From contig NW_026570223.1 of the NCBI RefSeq assembly GCF_019649055.1, positions 1,674,001 to 1,738,000 on the forward strand: DNA of 64,000 nt, in the 5' to 3' direction. The notes beneath the pieces were generated by a model. It did not search any database, was not told where the DNA came from, and worked only from the letters and a program-made list of their open reading frames with translations. The translations under genes were made by a program, and so were the position numbers. Positions 59,655-64,000 of the stretch are shown in pieces. The stretch's first letter is position 1, and every line of letters starts with the position of its first letter. The DNA comes from Paramacrobiotus metropolitanus. Lineage: Eukaryota; Tardigrada; Eutardigrada; Parachela; Macrobiotidae.

Positions 59655-60310
59655 AAAATAAATCTATCGTTCTATTTGATGCTTCAATTGCGGCGCCGCT
59701 CGGATTTGCCTTCGGTTTTCCTCGAAACAATAGTTTGCTAGCAAATTTCAAAATGACAACGGAAATTTCGTCCGTAAAAACAATTTTTTTAATGAAAAGA
59801 ACAACGGAATGCTTTTGTTTTAGTTGCTGCACGCTGCGCTGCGCTTGCTTTCGCCGCAGCTCGGCGTAGCTTTTTTCTCCGCCTTCGGTTTCGACTTCTG
59901 TATCAACACGGTAACAAAAAGTTCAAGCGGAACTATAAGAAGAATCTCTTTTAAATAAAAGAGCAATAGAATCCTTTCGTTTTATTTGCTCCTCCGCTCA
60001 TTATGCTGCGCTCCCTCGCGCCGCAGCTCGGCATCGCCTTTGGCTTTGCCTTCGGTTTCGGTGGAAACGGTAGTTTGCTACCGTATAATCATGTAACAAA
60101 AGGGTTAAGCTGAACTGTAAGAAGAATCTCTTCGGAATAGTAGGACAATAGAATCTTCTTGTTTTACTTGCTGCTCCGCTCGCTGCGCTGCGCTTGCTCG
60201 CGCCGCAGCTCGGCGTAGCCTTCGGCTCCGCCTTCGGTTTCCACTTTCGTATCATCACGGTAACAAAAGTTTAACCTGAACTGTAAGGAGAATCTCTTCA
60301 GAACAGCAGT
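59655..60310 (-). repeat. tandem array of about four GC-GNA-GC modules (150-180 bp units)
   Basis: Four units repeat the order: TTTTRTTTGCT, CTCCGCTC, TGCGCT, CGCCGCAGCTCGGCGT, CCTTCGGCTCCGCCTTCGG, a GTAACAAAA segment and AAGAATCTCTT. Their GC cores lie near 59690, 59820-59895, 59985-60060 and 60165-60240. They are inverted relative to the module at 58076. Short open frames here are by-products of the repeats. No gene is supported in 59190-60310. Confidence 0.65.
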
Positions 60311-60314
60311 ACAA

Positions 60315-60540
60315 GAAGATATGCCGCTAGTTTAGCGTCAACTCGGTTTCGGTCCGGTTCGGCTCGGTTTCGGTCCGGTTTTCAGTCGAACCGGTTTGGA
60401 GCCGATTGAACCGGTTCGGAGCCGATTTGAACCGGTTTGGAGCCGAACCGCCTGAACCGGTTTAGAGCCGAACTGAATTCCCCTTTCTTTTGTTTATTTT
60501 TCCCCACCCTCTTTTTTTTGTATGAACACGAATGAACATG
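60315..60540 (-). terminator. duplicated 3' cassette of the ADP-ribosylglycohydrolase-like gene
   Basis: This is the second copy of the block at 58172-58350. It is longer by extra units of the GAACCGGTTTGGAGCC type. TTTATT at 60493-60498 gives AATAAA on the gene strand, and another lies at 60549-60554, just beyond the stop codon. Confidence 0.6.
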
Positions 60541-60562
60541 ATAACAGATTTATTCATGATAT

Positions 60563-61786
60563 TTACAAGTGAAAAAATAAATTATCAGGAACATTGGTAG
60601 CCGGACAGTTGGGCTTCTTACATAAGTGATCCCAACGCGGATCAGAGAGAGGCTCAAAATTTCTAAGTTCGCATTCGCAGTAATAACATTGAACACAGTC
60701 TAGTGAACCAAAATGAAAAAATCCATTTCCAGCTAATTCCATGGGTGAGGGTTTGAGATGTGGCCAACCCCTGAACGACTCCAAACGCGATCCTAAAGTG
60801 CTGTAGTTGCCGAAATCATCAATTTCGCGATCGGTTAGGGTGTTGCTGGCGTGTTCGGCAAGTTTGTCGGCTAGCGTAATACTGTTCTTATAGCCGTCAC
60901 ACAGTTCAAACCACGCCGATGGTATGCTTTTGAGACCGTGCCAAGCTCCGGCAATAGCGCCCGCCAGGGTTGCGATTCCGTCCGTACATCCACCAACACG
61001 TAGTGTAAGCGCCATGGTTGATTCGAAAGCATTTTTAGGCGATAGATCGGCTCCTTTGATCACGCAGTAAATAGCCATAGGTACAGCTTGCAGTCCCGAG
61101 GAATCATTGCCAAGGGCTTTCACCACAACACTTGTCTCCTGAGGCAGCAGAGTTTTTATGTGCACTAATTTTGATTGATACAGCTGAAGGCTAACGCCTG
61201 AGTCACACAGAGTGATTAACATGTCCAGAAACTGTGCGGGAGTAAAGTTGGGATATTGCAATGCTACGGCAATAGCGTAGGCTTGAAGCTCACATGCCCC
61301 GTAAGCTTCCAACGTAGGATGTGTAAGTTCGGCAATGTTACGTACGTTGCGGATCATTATTTCTGTCTGATGTTTGAAGTACAGGGGATACGCTGAAATC
61401 CACGCAGCAGGACCGTATCCTTTTTGGTATACACGTGGTACGATTTTATTCGGCAATGTGTCAAGGGATTCATAATTGCTCCACTTCCAGTGATGTATTA
61501 TATCTTTTAGCTTTCCAAAAGCCGAACGTATGACGGGGTGTGCATTGTAATATGCGTCAACGCATGCACGAGCGGCACTTGCTGTATCATAACCACCGTC
61601 ATTTAACAATGCGTTACCAAGCGCGTTTGTTAATACAGTTTTTTCGCGATGAGAGCGGTAATCTCGAGTATCAACAAACATTTGCGCTACCTTATGGACA
61701 ATACCATTGTATGCCTTCAAAGGAGCGCACAAGCATTCCCCGAGTAGGCCACCGACTAAGCAACCACGAAATTGATCTTTCTCCAT
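60563..61786 (-). CDS. ADP-ribosylglycohydrolase-like protein fused to a C-terminal BIR domain
   Basis: An intronless gene of 407 codons. Residues 1 to about 320 follow the ADP-ribosylglycohydrolase (DraG/ARH3) fold: FRGCLVGGLLGECLCAPL, GYGPAAWISAYPLYF, ALGNDSSGLQAVPMAIYCV and LRVGGCTDGIATLAGAIAGAWHG. The metal ligands of the family look degraded. The TDDT motif is replaced by HREKTVLT, the acidic residue after GDC is lost, and GGDTDTIA reads GGCTDGIA. It may therefore bind ADP-ribose without hydrolysing it. The last 75 residues form one BIR with intact zinc ligands (CVQCYYC, HLCKKPNC). I know of no characterised protein with this fusion. It has its own TATA promoter and shares its 3' cassette with the IAP gene. 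Confidence 0.85.
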   Translation of the reverse strand: MEKDQFRGCLVGGLLGECLCAPLKAYNGIVHKVAQMFVDTRDYRSHREKTVLTNALGNALLNDGGYDTASAARACVDAYYNAHPVIRSAFGKLKDIIHHWKWSNYESLDTLPNKIVPRVYQKGYGPAAWISAYPLYFKHQTEIMIRNVRNIAELTHPTLEAYGACELQAYAIAVALQYPNFTPAQFLDMLITLCDSGVSLQLYQSKLVHIKTLLPQETSVVVKALGNDSSGLQAVPMAIYCVIKGADLSPKNAFESTMALTLRVGGCTDGIATLAGAIAGAWHGLKSIPSAWFELCDGYKNSITLADKLAEHASNTLTDREIDDFGNYSTLGSRLESFRGWPHLKPSPMELAGNGFFHFGSLDCVQCYYCECELRNFEPLSDPRWDHLCKKPNCPATNVPDNLFFHL

Positions 61787-61795
61787 TTTCTTTGC

Positions 61796-61833
61796 AAATG
61801 ATAATTATTTAACGCAACTCCAGCTTTTAAATA
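61796..61833 (-). promoter_or_regulatory. TATA box and initiator of the ADP-ribosylglycohydrolase-BIR gene
   Basis: On the minus strand TATTTAAA occupies 61826-61833 and TCATTT 61796-61801, with the predicted first base at 61799, 34 bases from the TATA start. The leader would be only 12 bases long. Confidence 0.6.
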
Positions 61834-61872
61834 TGGTCAGAAAAAACAGCTAGCCCCCAGTTTGATTTTTGA

Positions 61873-62077
61873 CCAATCACAACGCTCATTTCCAAATATT
61901 TTTTTTGGTTTTCGGAGGTACGTCACAGGCTGTTTGACCAATCAATATGGTTACACAGTGTATGAGGGTGTAGTTTTTTTCGATTTTTCAACCAATCATC
62001 AACATAGTAAACTGTTTCAAGTCTGCCAGTGACGTATGTGTGAAAAAGGCGGAGTTATGCGAGAATTTCCAACCAAT
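61873..62077. promoter_or_regulatory. bidirectional regulatory region with four CCAAT boxes and two CRE-like sites
   Basis: CCAAT occurs at 61873-61877, 61938-61942, 61992-61996 and 62073-62077, all in the same orientation and 54 to 81 bases apart. TACGTCA at 61919-61925 and TGACGTA at 62030-62036 are inverted CRE/ATF-like sites. The region lies between two divergent TATA promoters of the virus-like block and probably drives both genes. Confidence 0.55.
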
Positions 62078-62115
62078 GGGACGAGAGTTTGGCTTCCTCG
62101 GAAACAATCCGCGAG

Positions 62116-62152
62116 TATAAAAGCGACGCGGCTGAGCTTTTCCAAATCATTC
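62116..62152 (+). promoter_or_regulatory. TATA box and initiator of the PC4-like gene
   Basis: TATAAAAG occupies 62116-62123 and TCATTC 62147-62152, with the predicted first base at 62149, 33 bases from the TATA start. This places the transcript start after an upstream in-frame ATG at 62036 and supports the ATG at 62204. Confidence 0.7.
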
Positions 62153-62203
62153 TGCAAAAAAGTTGAGAGCAAGTTCTATCATCATAATATCACGAGAGCA
62201 AAA

Positions 62204-62650
62204 ATGGATTTCGCACGTATTTTGGATGTTGTCGGTGATCATGACGGCTACACTGTATACAAAGTCAATAGTGTGGTAAGTCTGTTCTGGAATGCTAAAG
62301 AAGTACGGGCATTTCTTGTGTTCGAAGCGAATGCGGATGCTGAAGGCTTGCGTAAAGCATGGAATAAAGGGATCCGATTCGGATACAATGAAATTACCGA
62401 ACTAATGAAGATCTTGAAGAATGGACATCTGAAAGACACGCTGGATCACGCAGCATCCGAAGGCAAACAGGAAAAAATGAAATTCGATGGCCCCGCCTGC
62501 CTGGAGTTGACTCTGAAGGTGCACGAAAAGTACGGGCGTACGATCAGGTTTTCTCAACCAGGACGCTCTGTTCAACTGCCATACATGGGATTTATTGATG
62601 TGGCCCGAATCCTGGACGATAGTTTTAAAGCGCAAGCCCTTATTGTTTAA
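62204..62650 (+). CDS. small protein of the virus-like block, possibly two PC4/Sub1-like domains
   Basis: A 148-codon intronless frame starting MDFARILDVVGDHDG. I do not recognise it with certainty. Two halves seem to follow the same plan, a curved beta region then a helix: YKVNSVVSLFWNAKEVRAF with KGIRFGYNEITELMKIL, and LELTLKVHEKYGRTIRF with RSVQLPYMGFIDVARIL. This order resembles the single-stranded DNA-binding coactivator PC4 (Sub1), where a beta sheet is followed by KGISL and a helix. If right, it would be a transcription or replication accessory protein next to a TBP gene. The upstream TATA and initiator decide the start. The PC4 link is inference by eye only. Confidence 0.5.
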   Translation: MDFARILDVVGDHDGYTVYKVNSVVSLFWNAKEVRAFLVFEANADAEGLRKAWNKGIRFGYNEITELMKILKNGHLKDTLDHAASEGKQEKMKFDGPACLELTLKVHEKYGRTIRFSQPGRSVQLPYMGFIDVARILDDSFKAQALIV

Positions 62651-62783
62651 CTGCGCTTTTCGTTTTTAACATTTTAAAATTGTTGTTGTTGTTGTTATTC
62701 TTGTTTATTACCTGTTAACTACCTTGTTATGCAAAAAAAAAGGCTGAAAAACGCCGTTATTTGCGACAGTCTCAGCAGTGAAG

Positions 62784-62791
62784 TATATAAA
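62784..62791 (+). promoter_or_regulatory. TATA box of the TBP-like gene
   Basis: TATATAAA lies 28 to 40 bases before the candidate start codons at 62819 and 62831. An initiator-like TCAGTC is at 62825-62830, spaced further than in the other genes. The TATA box lies inside the longer open frame that starts at 62729, so that ATG is probably not used. Confidence 0.5.
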
Positions 62792-62818
62792 GCCTTCTTG
62801 CTGACACTGTTGCAAGTA

Positions 62819-63403
62819 ATGCGTTCAGTCATGGAAATCCACAACGTTATCCTGGCGGTGCAGTTCAACGAGGAAGTTGATCTTCAGCAAGTCCTAGAAG
62901 TTTTCGGGAAACATGCTACGAAGGTGAAAAATTTTAACGCAGTCAACATCAGACTAATAGGGCAGTCACCTTCATTCTGCCAGATTTTCCAAAATGGCAA
63001 GGCAATCGTAATAGGCGGTAAGTCCGTTGAAGAATCGAACGGGCTATTAGAACAGTATTTGCGAATGTTGATTGTAAATTGTATCGACGTTACTATTAAG
63101 GAGCGCTTTGTGGCAAATATAGTCTGTACGTACGCTTACAAAGAAATAATAAATTTGAACAAGCTGTATAGCCAAATTTTAAAACAAAAGCCAACGGGTA
63201 TCGCATTCTTCTATGAACCTGAGCTGTTTCCAGCCATCAAACTACGGTTCCCATTATTGAAAACTACCGTTAACGTTTTCCATACTGGAAAGTGTGTAAT
63301 TCTGGGAGCGAGATCACTGTTGCAGATTCAACGCACAATTGAACAAACTAAAAACCTCCTTGAAAATTACACCACTTCGGTGTCGAAAAAACGAGAAATC
63401 TAA
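62819..63403 (+). CDS. divergent TATA-binding protein of the virus-like block
   Basis: The frame is open from 62729, but the start is likely the ATG at 62819 or 62831, giving about 190 residues, the size of a TBP core without N-terminal arm. The two TBP repeats are visible. Repeat 1 runs MEIHNVILAVQFNEEVDL to CQIFQNGKAIVIGGKS. Repeat 2 runs FVANIVCTYAYKEIINL to YEPELFPAIKLRF and VNVFHTGKCVILGARS. The four phenylalanines that kink the TATA box in TBP seem present (NFNAV, CQIFQ, ELFPA, NVFHT). The sequence is far too divergent to be the host TBP. It probably directs transcription of the element from its own TATA promoters. Base composition is more AT-rich than the host exons. Confidence 0.78.
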   Translation: MRSVMEIHNVILAVQFNEEVDLQQVLEVFGKHATKVKNFNAVNIRLIGQSPSFCQIFQNGKAIVIGGKSVEESNGLLEQYLRMLIVNCIDVTIKERFVANIVCTYAYKEIINLNKLYSQILKQKPTGIAFFYEPELFPAIKLRFPLLKTTVNVFHTGKCVILGARSLLQIQRTIEQTKNLLENYTTSVSKKREI

Positions 63404-63493
63404 TCATTTCAGAAACACCATTCGAGAGTTTTTGTGATCGAATATACTGTGAAGTGTTCGATAGTTAGCAGACTAAGTCAGGAGAAATTTAAA

Positions 63494-64000
63494 ATGGAAA
63501 AACTGAGTTTTGATTTTCGATTTAAAACTCCGTGCACCATTTACATTTCCGGGCCAACGATGTCGGGAAAATCGACTTTTACAATGAAACTTTTGCAAAG
63601 TCTTACGGAAAGCTTTAATCCACCACCAGTAAGAATAGTATATGCTTACGGTACGTGGCAAAATGCCTTCCAGGGTTTTGATAAAAATATTGAACTTATC
63701 CAGGGGCTTAGACCCATCTTAGAAGATGAAAATTTTTTTGACAAAGACGTTCCGAGTCTGCTAGTGTTAGATGATTTAATGGAAGAAATTGCTGGAACAC
63801 CAAAGTGTTCGACGATTTTTACTCGTGACGTTCATCACAAAAATGTTTCTGTAATTTTCATTTCTCAAAACTTATACAAACAAGAAAGGAGCATGCGTGA
63901 CATTGCTTTGAATTCTCAGTACTTGGTAATTTTTAAATCAGTTCGCGATGTTCAGCAAGTTAAAACACTTGCACGTCAGTTAGGTATGCCACATATGCTG
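63494..64000 (+). CDS. viral packaging-type P-loop ATPase, truncated by window end
   Basis: An intronless frame of at least 169 codons that runs off the right edge. Walker A is SGPTMSGKSTF near residue 19 and Walker B is SLLVLDDLM near residue 91. VSVIFISQNLY looks like a sensor strand. The segment VRIVYAYGTWQNAFQGF and the late RDIALNSQYLVIFKSVRD are signatures I associate with a family of ATPases encoded by integrated DNA viruses and Maverick/adintovirus-like elements in animal genomes, usually taken as A32/FtsK-HerA genome-packaging enzymes. The family assignment is from memory and cannot be checked here. Its presence argues that the block is a virus-like element and not a set of isolated captured genes. 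Confidence 0.75.
   Translation, partial: MEKLSFDFRFKTPCTIYISGPTMSGKSTFTMKLLQSLTESFNPPPVRIVYAYGTWQNAFQGFDKNIELIQGLRPILEDENFFDKDVPSLLVLDDLMEEIAGTPKCSTIFTRDVHHKNVSVIFISQNLYKQERSMRDIALNSQYLVIFKSVRDVQQVKTLARQLGMPHML

Noticed and set aside
60001-60258. Ala/Ser-rich frames within the GC-rich modules
   Set aside because: They arise from the repeated GCGNAGC words and recur in each module without conserved coding frame.
62036-62203. N-terminal extension of the PC4-like gene from an upstream ATG
   Set aside because: TATA box and initiator at 62116-62152 lie inside this extension, so a transcript starting there cannot include it.

Overview
This 64 kb window is animal nuclear DNA. Its genes are split by GT-AG introns, mostly 60 to 900 bp, whose phases let me join exons by hand. 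The gene set is metazoan: an ABHD12-type lipase pair, p62/SQSTM1, an OTUD7/Cezanne deubiquitinase, ABCF1, UQCRQ, ferritin, JMJD6, an SLC22 transporter, RpL18A, STARD5-like proteins and BPNT2. Small introns, high gene density and arthropod-type TATA plus TCAKTY initiators suggest a compact-genome ecdysozoan. A tardigrade or small arthropod is my best guess, but I cannot fix the species from sequence alone.

Layout, left part. Bases 1-2500 hold a beta-1,3-glycosyltransferase (GT31) on the minus strand, cut by the left edge. At 3.3-10.7 kb lie two tandem ABHD12-like serine hydrolases. The first has no introns. The second has a 3.6 kb intron that contains a complete antisense p62/SQSTM1 gene. A Cezanne-like OTU deubiquitinase with two A20 zinc fingers follows at 11.3-16.7 kb (-), then ABCF1 at 18.8-23.4 kb (+). 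UQCRQ (-) and a ferritin with a mitochondrial-type leader (+) sit head to head at 23.8-26.2 kb. Three related secreted SUEL-lectin-like genes occupy 27.3-32.2 kb.

Middle part. JMJD6 (-) and an SLC22 transporter (+) are divergent at 33.1-41.0 kb. An unusual histone H3 variant (-) and RpL18A (+) are divergent at 41.9-44.5 kb. Two tandem STARD5-like genes (45.9-50.3 kb) and BPNT2 (-, 50.7-53.2 kb) close the host part. p62 and the Cezanne-like enzyme both belong to ubiquitin biology, but neighbourhood here looks accidental and there is no operon.

Right part (about 54-64 kb). The sequence changes character. It holds a 124-bp tandem array, clusters of short GC-rich hairpins built on GC-GNA-GC, a decayed retroelement end, and then a block of compact intronless genes that look like an integrated large DNA virus or Maverick/adintovirus-like element running off the right edge. 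The genes are an IAP (BIR-BIR-RING), an ADP-ribosylglycohydrolase-like protein fused to a BIR domain, a possible double PC4-like protein, a divergent TATA-binding protein and a packaging-type P-loop ATPase. Four of them have a TATA box upstream, and three of these have an initiator 33-34 bases further on. The two leftward genes share a duplicated 3' cassette with an AATAAA signal. This block is the most novel part of the window: it pairs its own TBP with TATA-driven genes and apoptosis or ADP-ribose related proteins.
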